64,000 nucleotides of DNA from Nocardia altamirensis NBRC 108246 (GCF_001612685.1 NZ_BDAY01000037.1:54059-118058), one strand, 5' to 3'; shown: positions 35,862 through 47,568, counted from the first letter of the stretch. The notes: generated from the letters alone by a model not told the origin. Program-made: numbers and translations.

Positions 35862-35955
35862 GTTCGCGGCCCGCCTCGTGTCCGAGTGGCCGAAGCGCAT
35901 GCGCCGCAGGCGCGAGTCTCGGCCGCTCGGACACGAGGCCAAGGGGGCCGCGAAC
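35862..35955. repeat. 94-nt three-tier inverted repeat in aroA upstream region
   Basis: The 400 bases between 35627 and 36026 contain no supported gene. Besides the terminator they hold this element: outer arms of 10 bp (GTTCGCGGCC), middle arms of 13 bp (CCTCGTGTCCGAG) and inner arms of 6 bp (GGCCGA), all inverted, around a 25-base loop. It ends 71 bases before the aroA start. It could be a mobile palindromic repeat, a leader hairpin or a protein-binding cruciform. Confidence 0.75.
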
Positions 35956-36026
35956 ACGCGGCGCCGCAGGCGCCGCAATCAGACACTGCCCGCGTGTCCG
36001 CTACTCGGAACTGAGAAGATGGACAG

Positions 36027-37322
36027 GTGAGTTTCTGGCCAGCGCCCTATGTCGATGTCCCTGTGCACGCGACCGTGACCCTGCCTGGATCGAAGTCGAT
36101 CACGAACCGGGCCTTGATCCTGGCTGCCTTGGCCGATGGGCCGTCGACCCTGACCGGTGCGCTGCGCAGCCGAGACACCAATTTGATGATCGCCGCGTTG
36201 CGGGCGCTCGGCACCACGATCGAGGGTGAGGCCGACACGCTGACCGTCACCCCGGCGGCCACGTTGACCGGTGGCGCGGTCGACTGTGGGCTCGCGGGCA
36301 CGGTGATGCGGTTCCTGCCGTCCGTTGCGGCGTTGGCCGCGGGTGATGTGGCTTTCGACGGCGACGCGCAGGCCAGGGTCCGTCCGCTCAGCACGATCCT
36401 CGACGCGCTGCGCAGCCTCGGCGCCGACATCGACGGCGCCGCGTTGCCGTTCACGGTGCACGGCAATGGCGCGTTGCGCGGCGGAACGGTGACCATCGAC
36501 GCTTCGGGATCCTCGCAGTTCGTGTCGGGTCTGCTGCTGTCGGCGGCCCGTTTCGACGAGGGGCTGACCGTGCATCACGACGGCAAGGCGTTGCCGTCGA
36601 TGCCGCACATCGAGATGACCGTGGAGATGCTGCGGCGGGCCGACGTGCAGGTGCAGGCTCCCGCGAACAGCCGCAAAGCCCAGACCTGGACGGTGTCGCC
36701 CGGTCCCATTCGCGCGGTCGACTGGGATGTGGAGCCGGATCTGTCCAACGCGACGCCGTTCTTGGCGGCCGCCGCCGTCACCGGCGGCGAGGTGAAGATT
36801 CCGCATTGGCCGCGGCTCACCACTCAGCCCGGTGACGTGATTCGCGAGATCCTGGTCCGGATGGGCGCCGAGGCACGCATTTTCGACGGTGTGCTGACGG
36901 TGCGCGGCCCGGATCGCTTGGCGGGCATCGACATCGACCTGCACGATGTCGGCGAGCTGACCCCGACGGTCGCGGCGCTGGCCGCGCTGGCGGACTCCCC
37001 TTCCTGGCTGCGCGGCATCGCGCATCTGCGCGGGCACGAGACCGATCGGCTCGCCGCACTGTCCACCGAGATCAACCGGCTCGGCGGCAAGGTCACCGAG
37101 ACCGAGGACGGACTGGAGATCGTGCCCGCCGAATTGCACGGTGGCCGTTGGCATTCCTACGCCGACCACCGAATGGCAACGGCCGGAGCGATTCTCGGAT
37201 TGCGGGTGCCTGGCATCGAGATCGAGGACATCGGCACCACCGCCAAGACTTTGCCGAATTTCGTTGCGCTGTGGGAGCAGATGCTCGATCCCAGTGGCGC
37301 CGTACACGGGACTGCGCACTGA
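36027..37322 (+). CDS. aroA: 3-phosphoshikimate 1-carboxyvinyltransferase (EPSP synthase)
   Basis: The 431-residue shikimate-pathway enzyme joins shikimate-3-phosphate and phosphoenolpyruvate. The phosphate loop LPGSKSITNRAL (Lys near 23) is intact. The domain-hinge segment LAGTVMRFLPSVAAL and the C-terminal HRMATAGAILGL with TAKTLPNF are present. The first segment differs from the E. coli NAGTAMRPL version, as in other actinobacteria. GTG 36027 is the start. Its stop overlaps the next gene, rsgA. Confidence 0.95.
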   Translation: MSFWPAPYVDVPVHATVTLPGSKSITNRALILAALADGPSTLTGALRSRDTNLMIAALRALGTTIEGEADTLTVTPAATLTGGAVDCGLAGTVMRFLPSVAALAAGDVAFDGDAQARVRPLSTILDALRSLGADIDGAALPFTVHGNGALRGGTVTIDASGSSQFVSGLLLSAARFDEGLTVHHDGKALPSMPHIEMTVEMLRRADVQVQAPANSRKAQTWTVSPGPIRAVDWDVEPDLSNATPFLAAAAVTGGEVKIPHWPRLTTQPGDVIREILVRMGAEARIFDGVLTVRGPDRLAGIDIDLHDVGELTPTVAALAALADSPSWLRGIAHLRGHETDRLAALSTEINRLGGKVTETEDGLEIVPAELHGGRWHSYADHRMATAGAILGLRVPGIEIEDIGTTAKTLPNFVALWEQMLDPSGAVHGTAH

Positions 37323-38305
37323 GGAAGCGCGAGTACGACGAATCCGACGTCCGGGTGCGCCCGGGCAGGAGTTCGCGTCCCCGCACGAAAACCCGTCCGC
37401 AGCACAGTGATGCGGAATCCGCGATGGTGGTGTCGGTGGATCGCGGCCGCTGGGGCTGCGTGCTCGGCGGCGACCCGAACCGGCATCTCGTCGCCATGCG
37501 CGCCAGGGAGCTCGGCCGCACCCCGATCGTGGTCGGCGATCAGGTGGATGTGGTCGGCGACCTGTCCGGCAAGCCCGACTCGCTCGCCCGCATCGTCCGG
37601 GTCACCGACCGCCGAACGGTGTTGCGGCGCACCGCAGATGACACCGACCCGTTCGAACGGATCGTCGTCGGCAATGCCGAGCAACTGTTCATCGTCGTCG
37701 CTCTCGCCGACCCGCCCCCGCGCACCGGTTTCGTCGAGCGGTGCATGGTCGCCGCGTACGCGGGCGGCCTGCGCCCGGTGCTGTGCCTGACCAAGCGCGA
37801 CTTGGCCGCTGAATCCGAATTCGCTGCCGCCTTCGCCGATCTCGACCTCACCATCGTCTACGGCGGCATCGAGGACCCGCTGGAGCCGGTCCTCGAGCTA
37901 CTGCACGCCCGCCTCACCGCCTTCATCGGCCATTCCGGCGTCGGCAAGTCGACCCTGGTGAATCGCCTTGTGCCGGACGCCTATCGAGCCGTCGGCGAGG
38001 TCTCCGGCGTCGGCAAGGGCAAGCACACCTCCACCCAGTCGGTGGCCCTGCCGCTGCCCGACGGCGGCTGGGTCATCGACACTCCCGGCGTCCGCTCCTT
38101 CGGCCTCGCCCACATCACCCCCGACGACGTGGTCGCCGCCTTCAGCGACCTCGCCGCCGCCATCGAGGACTGCCCGCGCGGCTGCACCCACCTCGGCCCA
38201 CCCGCCGACCCCGAGTGCGCCCTGGACCAACTGCCTGGCAAAGAACGCCGAGTGGCCGCCATCCGCCTCCTCCTCACCGCCCTCAACACCAACGAGAACT
38301 GGTAA
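37319..38305 (+). CDS. rsgA: Ribosome small-subunit-dependent GTPase A
   Basis: The circularly permuted GTPase (328 residues) matures the 30S subunit. It has an OB fold (about 35-110), then G4 (LTKRDL) before G1 (GHSGVGKST near 205) and G3 (DTPGVRSFG), and the C-terminal zinc site CPRGCTH with a later Cys. The N-terminal segment REYDESDVRVRPG is conserved in mycolata. The best start is CTG 37319, overlapping the aroA stop as CTGA, which would couple translation; GTG 37271 inside aroA is the conventional alternative. Confidence 0.92.
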   Translation: MRKREYDESDVRVRPGRSSRPRTKTRPQHSDAESAMVVSVDRGRWGCVLGGDPNRHLVAMRARELGRTPIVVGDQVDVVGDLSGKPDSLARIVRVTDRRTVLRRTADDTDPFERIVVGNAEQLFIVVALADPPPRTGFVERCMVAAYAGGLRPVLCLTKRDLAAESEFAAAFADLDLTIVYGGIEDPLEPVLELLHARLTAFIGHSGVGKSTLVNRLVPDAYRAVGEVSGVGKGKHTSTQSVALPLPDGGWVIDTPGVRSFGLAHITPDDVVAAFSDLAAAIEDCPRGCTHLGPPADPECALDQLPGKERRVAAIRLLLTALNTNENW

Positions 38306-38308
38306 GGG

Positions 38309-38707
38309 TCAGCCGCGCGCTGCGGTGGTGTGGTCTTGGCCGTCGGATTGGTTGGGGGCGAAGGGCCATTCTTCGAACCAGGTGCAGCGGCCGTCCTGGT
38401 TGAAGCGCAGGATCCAGAGGTCGCGCCAGCGGGCCGGTTGGTCGGGGTAGTCGACTTCCGCGCGCACGACGGCGGTGAGGCCGTCTACCGCAACGACTTC
38501 GGGGTCCATGGTGAAGGTTTCGTCCGGGCCGTCGCGGCCGGATTCCCAGAACGTCGCCAGCGCGGGTAGGCCGGTGAGCGGCTCCGCCCACGGGGAGACC
38601 AGGTATCCGATGTCGGGAGCGAACAGGTCGCCGAGAGTGTCCGTGCCCGGCGATCGCCAAGCCCGTTCGTAAGCGCCGACCCATGCCTCTACTGTGCTGC
38701 GGTCCAC
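38309..38707 (-). CDS. NTF2-like (SnoaL-type) protein
   Basis: A 132-residue cone-shaped NTF2 fold: WVGAYERAWRSPGTDTLGDLFAPDIGYLVSPW at the front, TAVVRAEVDY and RWRDLWILRFNQDGRCTWFEEWPF at the back. No catalytic residues can be assigned with confidence. GTG 38707 is a reasonable start but has no clear ribosome site. It stands convergent to rsgA (three bases apart). Function is unknown. Confidence 0.75.
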   Translation of the reverse strand: MDRSTVEAWVGAYERAWRSPGTDTLGDLFAPDIGYLVSPWAEPLTGLPALATFWESGRDGPDETFTMDPEVVAVDGLTAVVRAEVDYPDQPARWRDLWILRFNQDGRCTWFEEWPFAPNQSDGQDHTTAARG

Positions 38708-38876
38708 GCCGCAAGAAACTACGCCACTTCGTTGAGCACCGTGCCTGTTCGGCGCAAACAGCAACCTCACCTCGCTAGGTCGCCTGACCAGGTTCTTTCG
38801 GGCGAACGCGCCGGCCCGATCCACTGCGATCGTCGCCCGACAGAATGCCGAGGGTCGTGAGCTGCCCACCAACGAC

Positions 38877-38913
38877 GAAGGCGCCCACGGACTTCGAGTC
38901 CGTGGGCGCCTTC
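38877..38913 (-). terminator. Intrinsic terminator of secA
   Basis: A perfect 17-bp stem (GAAGGCGCCCACGGACT and its complement) with loop TCG begins nine bases past the secA stop. Confidence 0.92.
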
Positions 38914-38921
38914 AACGACAC

Positions 38922-41783
<2,862 letters not shown>

Positions 41784-41984
41784 GGGTCTCGTCAGTCCTC
41801 TGGTCGGTGTGTCATTCGTGTCGTCGGCGCCGGGCCGCGTGGCGATACACGGCCTCGGCGTGCGGGCTCGCGCGGGAGCGCGGATCCGCTGCACGCTTCA
41901 TGGTAATGCGGTGCCGATCGTAGGTGCCGCCGAGCAGCAACGTTCGCACCCCACCGGCCCATGCCGTGTCGTCCGCCTTGGTAT

Positions 41985-42563
41985 TCACAGTACGCGGAAC
42001 GCGGTCAGCTGCCAGCCTGCCCGGTGCAGAACAACCCGGGCAGCAACCGCGAACGACCGAGGTCCGCGCTGGTATCTGCCGTACACCTCCGCGGTATTCG
42101 GCGCGGTCAGTTCGACCCCGAGGGTGGTCAAGAGGGCAGGACCGAGTGCGCGGCTCTGCCGGCCGGTCCGCGCGAGTGTTTCGATGGCGGCGAGCACCGA
42201 CGGCGTGGCGAGCGGCCGCAGCTGCGGCACGCCGCGCTTGCCGTCCAGCACCTCGAGCACGAGCCGCAGCGAACTCTCCGCGAATCGTCTTGCTGCCGAG
42301 CCGGTCTCACCGTCGGTCCCGTACGATGAAGGTCGTCCGTCGTGTCGGGCGCGTCGGGCCGCGCCCCCGGTAGCTGATCCGCTCTGCGACGGTAGACGAC
42401 GACGGCAGGGCAACGCCGCCCGCGGCGACAGCATCTCCGGCCGCCCACTGTTCCCCTGATCGCCCGTCCCGGTCGGCTGATCCCGACCCCGGGTTCCTCG
42501 GTCGCAGTCCAGGGGCGGCTCGATGTGCGGAGCAGGGGAAAGCGACGGTCGTCGACTGTGCAT
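41985..42563 (-). CDS. Rv3235 family protein (DUF6459)
   Basis: A 192-residue protein. The first 90 residues are basic and Arg/Pro-rich with little structure. The last 95 form the conserved part: RRFAESSLRLVLEVLDGKRGVPQLRPLA and the closing VAARVVLHRAGWQLTAF. The family lies beside secA in mycolata and is likely linked to secA expression or export, which is only contextual inference. It is 201 bases upstream of secA and divergent from the acyltransferase. Confidence 0.78.
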   Translation of the reverse strand: MHSRRPSLSPAPHIEPPLDCDRGTRGRDQPTGTGDQGNSGRPEMLSPRAALPCRRRLPSQSGSATGGAARRARHDGRPSSYGTDGETGSAARRFAESSLRLVLEVLDGKRGVPQLRPLATPSVLAAIETLARTGRQSRALGPALLTTLGVELTAPNTAEVYGRYQRGPRSFAVAARVVLHRAGWQLTAFRVL

Positions 42564-42744
42564 CCGAAGTCCCCCTGTGATCGAATCGAGTGCCCCGAGC
42601 TCGAGTCAGACAGCTTGCCACGCAAGCAGACACCGGGACAAGGGGAACGCCGATTTCACCGAATACGCCACAACGGACGGTCTGAATCCTTGTGGCGCCA
42701 GCACAATAGGCGTGGACGGCAGCGGAGAAGGAGCACCTGGCAGC

Positions 42745-44163
42745 GTGATCACGAGACTGACGCCGCAGGACGCGTCGTTCTATCGGCTCGAGTCGAGCAG
42801 CAATCCGATCCATATCGGCTCCCTCGCGATCGTCCGAACCGCGGAACCGGGCGCCGACGCCGAGCCGGTCCTCGACTACGACCGGCTGCTCGATCTCGTC
42901 GAGGCCAGGCTCTCGCTGGTTCCCCGCTATCGCCGCAAAGTGCGCGAGATTCCGTTCACCCTCGGCCGCCCGGTGTGGGTGGAGGACAGCCGGTTCGACA
43001 TCACCTATCACATCAGGCGCTCGGCGCTGCCGACCCCTGGCACCGACGAGCAGCTGCACGAACTGGTGGCAAGGCTGTCCTCGCGGCCGCTGGATCAGAG
43101 CAGGCCGCTGTGGGAGATGTACCTGATCGAGGGCCTGTCCGAGGGCCGCTGCGCGATCTTCACCAAGACGCATTCGGCACTGGTCGACGGCGACACCGCG
43201 CTGGAGATCGGCCACGTCATCCTCGACACCGGCCCGTCACCGCGGGAGCTGGCCGATGACGCATGGCATGCGCCGCGCGAACCCAACGAGGTGGAGTTGC
43301 TGGCCGGCGCGCTGACCCACCTGGCGGCGCAGCCGCGCGAAGCGCTCGATGTGTTCCGCCATGCCAGCGGGCGCGCGTTCGGGGTGATCGGCGCGGCGGG
43401 CCGCGCGATGGACTCGGTCGTCGGCGCGGTGCGCGCCGCGACGACCGGTGCGCCGGACAGCCCACTGAACGCGCGCACCTCGCGTAACCGGCGCTTCGAT
43501 GTGATGCGCACCGATCTGGAGGACTACCGCAAGATCCGCAAGCGCTTCGACTGCTCGATCAACGACGTCATCCTCGCGGTGGTCACCGGCGCGCTGCGCA
43601 ACTGGCTGCTGTCGCGGGGCGAGGCGCTGACCGAATCGACAACGCTGCGGGCCGTGGTGCCGATGTCGGTGTATGTCGAAGGGACAGCGGGTGATCGGCT
43701 GGAGCCGACGAGCGAGGTGTCCTCGTTCCTGATCGATCTGCCGGTCGGCGAACCCAACCCGGTGATGCGGCTTTCGCACATCGCGCACGCCACCGAGGCC
43801 AACGGCAGGCAGCACCGCGGAGTCAAGGCCCGCACGCTGGTGCACCTTGCCGGGTTCGCTCCGGCGAGCCTGCATGCGATGAGCGTGCGCGCGGCGAGTA
43901 CGTTCGCAGAACACACATTCAATCTGGTGATCACCAACGCGCCGGGTCCGCAGACGCCGATGTTCATCGGCGGCGCGCGGATGCTGGAGATGTATCCGGT
44001 GTCGCCACTGCTGCGCAACCAGGCCTCGAGTATCGGGATCACGTCCTATGACGGGCACGTGTTCTATGGACTCAACGCCGACCGCGACGCGATGGCCGAT
44101 ATCGGCGTGCTGGCCGCGTCGGTGCGCGATTCCATGGAGGAGATGCTCGGTGCCTGCGTCTGA
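42745..44163 (+). CDS. Wax ester synthase/diacylglycerol acyltransferase-family protein with altered active site
   Basis: The 472-residue protein has the WS/DGAT fold: LTPQDASFYRLESSSNPIHIG at the front, QSRPLWEMYLIEGL, FDCSINDVILAVVTGALR, RAVVPMSV and NLVITNAPGPQTPMFIGGARM. The active-site motif reads HSALVDG where HHxxxDG is usual, so the catalytic second His is Ser. Its place upstream of the DUF6912 gene corresponds to Rv3233c-Rv3234c (tgs3), which is split in M. tuberculosis but single here. GTG 42745 is chosen. It may be inactive, or may act with another base or partner. Confidence 0.86.
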   Translation: MITRLTPQDASFYRLESSSNPIHIGSLAIVRTAEPGADAEPVLDYDRLLDLVEARLSLVPRYRRKVREIPFTLGRPVWVEDSRFDITYHIRRSALPTPGTDEQLHELVARLSSRPLDQSRPLWEMYLIEGLSEGRCAIFTKTHSALVDGDTALEIGHVILDTGPSPRELADDAWHAPREPNEVELLAGALTHLAAQPREALDVFRHASGRAFGVIGAAGRAMDSVVGAVRAATTGAPDSPLNARTSRNRRFDVMRTDLEDYRKIRKRFDCSINDVILAVVTGALRNWLLSRGEALTESTTLRAVVPMSVYVEGTAGDRLEPTSEVSSFLIDLPVGEPNPVMRLSHIAHATEANGRQHRGVKARTLVHLAGFAPASLHAMSVRAASTFAEHTFNLVITNAPGPQTPMFIGGARMLEMYPVSPLLRNQASSIGITSYDGHVFYGLNADRDAMADIGVLAASVRDSMEEMLGACV

Positions 44164-44719
44164 TCAGGAGAAAGTGCGGGTCTACATCCCCGCGACGGTG
44201 CCGATGCTGCGCGAGCTCGTCGCGAACCGGGAATTGCGACCGGTCGGCGGCACCGCCTTCGCGGTCACGCCCGCGCTGCGCGAGGCGTACGCGTCCGGCG
44301 ACGACGAGGAGCTGGCCGAGGTGGCGATGGGCGAGGCCGCCCGCGCCTCGCTGCGCCTGCTCGCCGCAGAACGTGACGAGATCGACGACGCCGAACCGGC
44401 CGACGATGCCGAGCCGGTGGCGAGCGGCAGGCCGGTGTACCGGCGCGCGGTGGTCGCCGCCGATGTCACCGGCGTGACGCTGCGCCCCGACCTCGACGAT
44501 GCCGTCGTGCGGTTGACCGGGCCGGTGACCTATGACCAGATCGGCTCGGTGCACGTCGACCTGGTCGAGGCCGAACCAGAGGTGGCCAAGGCGGTCGACG
44601 TGGTCGACGCCGCTGACCTCGGCGACACCGACGCCGAGTTCGTGCTCGGCGATGCCGAGGACCACCAGCTCGCCTGGTACGCCGCGCAGGAGCTGCCGTT
44701 CCTGCTCGAGCTGCTCTGA
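44150..44719 (+). CDS. DUF6912 family protein (Rv3231c-like)
   Basis: The 189-residue protein starts VPASDQEKVRVYIPATVPML and matches the actinobacterial DUF6912 family. It has acidic stretches in the middle (DDAEPADDAEP) and a conserved end, DHQLAWYAAQELPFLL. GTG 44150 overlaps the acyltransferase end by 14 bases and follows GGAGGAG, implying coupling. Its position beside the desaturase reductase mirrors Rv3231c-Rv3230c. Function is unknown. Confidence 0.8.
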   Translation: MPASDQEKVRVYIPATVPMLRELVANRELRPVGGTAFAVTPALREAYASGDDEELAEVAMGEAARASLRLLAAERDEIDDAEPADDAEPVASGRPVYRRAVVAADVTGVTLRPDLDDAVVRLTGPVTYDQIGSVHVDLVEAEPEVAKAVDVVDAADLGDTDAEFVLGDAEDHQLAWYAAQELPFLLELL

Positions 44720-44769
44720 GCACACCCACCGCACTGAGACAAGCAGCACCCGCCGCGCGCCTCCCCGGC

Positions 44770-44791
44770 TAACCTACGATGCCGTAACCTG
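44770..44791. promoter_or_regulatory. Half-conserved operator upstream of desaturase reductase
   Basis: TAACCTACG-ATGC-CGTAACCTG shares TAACCTACG, TG and CGTA with the operator at 48750-48771. The left half is identical and the right half is diverged beyond CGTA. It lies 52 bases before the reductase ATG. Confidence 0.55.
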
Positions 44792-44843
44792 GCTGGGTGG
44801 TGGCGCGACAGCGCATCCGACGACAGGAAGACGAACGGCAGCG

Positions 44844-46001
44844 ATGAGCTCGAAACGAGGGGGATTTTCCGTGCGCGGCGTCCGGGAATGGCTGGAGGCG
44901 CCTGCGGCGAGCGTCGCCGAACGTGGCGGCAGATTGAACGTGCTGCGCGGCGCGGTCGCGCGGGTCACCACCCCGCTGCTGCCCGATGATTATCTGCACC
45001 TGGCCAACCCGCTGTGGTCGGCGCGTGAGCTGCGCGGGCGCGTCGTAGACGTGCGCAAGGAAACCGCCGATTCCGCCACCCTGGTGATCAAGCCGGGTTG
45101 GGGCTTCGACTTCAAATACCAGCCGGGCCAGTACATCGGCATCGGCGTGCTGATCGACGGGCGCTGGCACTGGCGCTCCTACTCGCTGACCTGTCCGCCG
45201 AACTGGTCGGATCCCGGCGCGGGCGGCAAGCGGGTCATCTCGATCGCCGTCAAGGCAATGCCGGAGGGCTTCCTGTCCAGCCATCTGGTCAGCGGTGTTC
45301 CGGTGGGCACCGTGGTCAGGCTCGCCGCGCCGCAGGGCGGCTTCGTGCTGCCCTACCCGCCGCCGCCGAAGGTGCTGTTCCTGACCGCGGGCAGCGGCAT
45401 CACCCCGGTGATGTCGATGCTGCGCGCGATGGACCGCCGCGGCATGGTCACCGACGTGGTGCACCAGCACTCCGCGCGCACCGAAGCGGACGTCATGTTC
45501 GGCGCCGAACTGCGCGACCTGCACGACCGGCACCCGACCTTCACCTCGCACCTGCACCTCACCGGCGACAACGGCAAGTTCGCGCTGGCCGAGCTCGACA
45601 CGAAGTTCCCCGACTGGCGCGAGCGCGACACCTGGGCCTGCGGTCCTGCCGCGATGCTCGACGAGATCGAACATCATTGGCGCGACGCGGGTATCGCGGA
45701 CAAGCTGCACGTGGAACGGTTCGAGATCGAGCGAGGCGCGGTCGGCGAGGGCGGCACCGTCACCTTCGGCAAGACCGGCCGGACCAGCGACGTGGACGGC
45801 GCGACCAGCCTGCTGGAGGCGGGCGAGGCCGCAGGCGTGCAGATGCCGTTCGGCTGCCGCATGGGCATCTGCCAAACCTGTGTCGTCACACTGAGTTCCG
45901 GGCATGTGCGCGACCTGCGCAACGGCGACGAGCACCGCGAGGGCGACAAGGTGCAGACCTGCATCTCGGCCGCGGCGGGCAACTGCACGCTCGACGTGTG
46001 A
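44844..46001 (+). CDS. Ferredoxin reductase, electron donor for acyl-CoA desaturase (Rv3230c-like)
   Basis: The 385-residue protein has an FAD domain (about 55-150, RSYSLTCPP), an NAD domain (about 155-260, LTAGSGITPVMSML, CGPAAML) and a C-terminal plant-type [2Fe-2S] domain with Cys in CRMGICQTC and a later Cys in VQTCISA. It passes electrons from NADPH to the adjacent membrane desaturase, as Rv3230c does with DesA3. The start is ATG 44844. It precedes desaturase 1 by 69 bases, so the pair is likely an operon. Confidence 0.93.
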   Translation: MSSKRGGFSVRGVREWLEAPAASVAERGGRLNVLRGAVARVTTPLLPDDYLHLANPLWSARELRGRVVDVRKETADSATLVIKPGWGFDFKYQPGQYIGIGVLIDGRWHWRSYSLTCPPNWSDPGAGGKRVISIAVKAMPEGFLSSHLVSGVPVGTVVRLAAPQGGFVLPYPPPPKVLFLTAGSGITPVMSMLRAMDRRGMVTDVVHQHSARTEADVMFGAELRDLHDRHPTFTSHLHLTGDNGKFALAELDTKFPDWRERDTWACGPAAMLDEIEHHWRDAGIADKLHVERFEIERGAVGEGGTVTFGKTGRTSDVDGATSLLEAGEAAGVQMPFGCRMGICQTCVVTLSSGHVRDLRNGDEHREGDKVQTCISAAAGNCTLDV

Positions 46002-46070
46002 GACGTGGGTAACACTGAGGCAGGCATGCCTTAGGTACCCTCGAATCAAATCGAGAGGGAAAGGACCCCG

Positions 46071-47510
46071 GTGGCCATCACCGATATTCAGGCGTTCGCC
46101 CACCTCACGGCGGCCGACATCGAGACACTGGGTCAGGAGCTCGATTCGATCCGGCGCTCGGTGGAACAATCTCGCGGCGAGCGTGACGCGAAGTACATCC
46201 GGCGCACCATCGCCGCGCAGCGCGGCCTAGAGGTGGCCGGGCGCGCGGTGCTGTTCGGCAGCCGCAACCGCTGGGCCTGGCTCACCGGTACCGCGCTGCT
46301 GTCCGTCGCCAAGATCATCGAGAACATGGAGCTCGGGCACAACGTCGGCCACGGGCAGTGGGACTGGATGAACGATCCGGAGATCCACTCCAGCTCGTGG
46401 GAATGGGATATGACGGGGCCCTCGTCGCAGTGGCGGCGGGCGCACAACTACTCCCATCACACCTACACCAATGTGCTCGGCAAGGACGAGGACCTCGGCT
46501 TCGGCATCCTGCGGATGACCCGCGACGAGCCGTGGAAGCCGATCCACCTGGTGCAGCCGCTGGCGAACCTGGTGCTCGCGGCCACCTTCGAGTGGGGCAT
46601 CGCGCTGCACGACTGGAGCATCGAGAAGGAGCTGTCCAAAACCCCGCGCTGGGAGGTCATGTCGAAGCCGAACGTTGACTTCGGCCGCAAGATCACCCGC
46701 CAGGTGACCAAGGACTATCTGCTCTACCCGGCCCTCACCGGCCCGGCGTTCAAGCAGACGCTCAAGGCCAATGCGACCGCCAACCTGGTGCGCAACCTCT
46801 GGGCCTATGCGGTGATCTTCTGCGGCCACTTCCCCGACGGCGCAGAGAAATTCACCATCGAACAGCTCGAGGGTGAGACCAGCGGCGAGTGGTACCTGCG
46901 GCAGATGCTCGGCAGTGCCAACTTCAAGGCGGGGCCGGTGATGGCCTTCATGAGCGGCAACCTCTGCTACCAGATCGAGCACCACCTGTTCCCCGACCTG
47001 CCGAGCAACCGGTACTCGGAGGTCGCGGTGCGGGTGCGCGAACTCTGCGACAAGTACGACCTGCCCTACACCACCGGCTCGCTCGGCAAGCAGTACCTGC
47101 TCGCCTTCCGGACCATCCACAAGCTCGCCATTCCGGATCGGTTCCTCAAGGCCACCTCCGACAACGCGCCGGAGACGTCCTCGGAGCGCAAGTTCGCAGG
47201 CATCACGCTGCCGTCGCTGCCGAGTTCGGACACCGCGCACTGGCTCGGCGTCGATCCGGAGACCGGGCAGCGGCGCGGGCTGCGCTCGGCCATGCGCGAG
47301 GCCAAGGTGGTGCTCAAGGAGAAGGCACGCCAGGAGAAGGAGATGCTCCGCGAGGCCAAACGCGCGCTGCGCGAGAAGGCCGAGCACGAGAAGGTCGTGC
47401 TGCGCGAGGCCACCCTCGCGCTGCAGGATCGGGCCCGCCAGGAGCAGGCTTCGCTGCGCCGCAAGGCCGTGCGTGAGCGGGCGATGTGGCGTAATCGCAA
47501 GCGCCGCTGA
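46071..47510 (+). CDS. Membrane acyl-CoA desaturase with C-terminal repeat tail (DesA3-like)
   Basis: The 479-residue diiron desaturase introduces a double bond into long-chain acyl-CoA at the membrane. His boxes are GHNVGH near 89, HNYSHHTYT near 125 and QIEHHLFP near 301. The paired hydrophobic segments are around residues 55-85 and 225-245. It has an extra, highly charged tail from residue 409 with an exact 18-residue periodicity. GTG 46071 follows GGGAAAGGA. The next-door paralogue lacks the tail. The equivalent Rv3229c makes oleate. Confidence 0.92.
   Translation: MAITDIQAFAHLTAADIETLGQELDSIRRSVEQSRGERDAKYIRRTIAAQRGLEVAGRAVLFGSRNRWAWLTGTALLSVAKIIENMELGHNVGHGQWDWMNDPEIHSSSWEWDMTGPSSQWRRAHNYSHHTYTNVLGKDEDLGFGILRMTRDEPWKPIHLVQPLANLVLAATFEWGIALHDWSIEKELSKTPRWEVMSKPNVDFGRKITRQVTKDYLLYPALTGPAFKQTLKANATANLVRNLWAYAVIFCGHFPDGAEKFTIEQLEGETSGEWYLRQMLGSANFKAGPVMAFMSGNLCYQIEHHLFPDLPSNRYSEVAVRVRELCDKYDLPYTTGSLGKQYLLAFRTIHKLAIPDRFLKATSDNAPETSSERKFAGITLPSLPSSDTAHWLGVDPETGQRRGLRSAMREAKVVLKEKARQEKEMLREAKRALREKAEHEKVVLREATLALQDRARQEQASLRRKAVRERAMWRNRKRR
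47295..47456 (+). repeat. Three tandem 54-nt repeats in desaturase 1
   Basis: The three copies encode REAKVVLKEKARQEKEML, REAKRALREKAEHEKVVL and REATLALQDRARQEQASL (residues 409-462). A fourth partial copy, RRKAVRERAMW, follows. Eighteen residues equal five helical turns, so the tail should be one long charged helix or coiled coil. Confidence 0.9.
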
Positions 47511-47522
47511 GTAATCGACCAC

Positions 47523-47550
47523 GAGCCGGGAGCGTTGCCGCTCCCGGCTC
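47523..47550. terminator. Terminator between desaturase 1 and EEP nuclease gene
   Basis: A perfect 12-bp stem (GAGCCGGGAGCG and complement) with loop TTGC separates the convergent genes. Confidence 0.88.
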
Positions 47551-47568
47551 TGTGCATCGATGACCGGC

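Noticed and set aside
46010..46060. An iron-box (IdeR/DtxR) upstream of desaturase 1
   Set aside because: AGGCATGCCT is palindromic but matches only about half of the 19-bp iron-box consensus.
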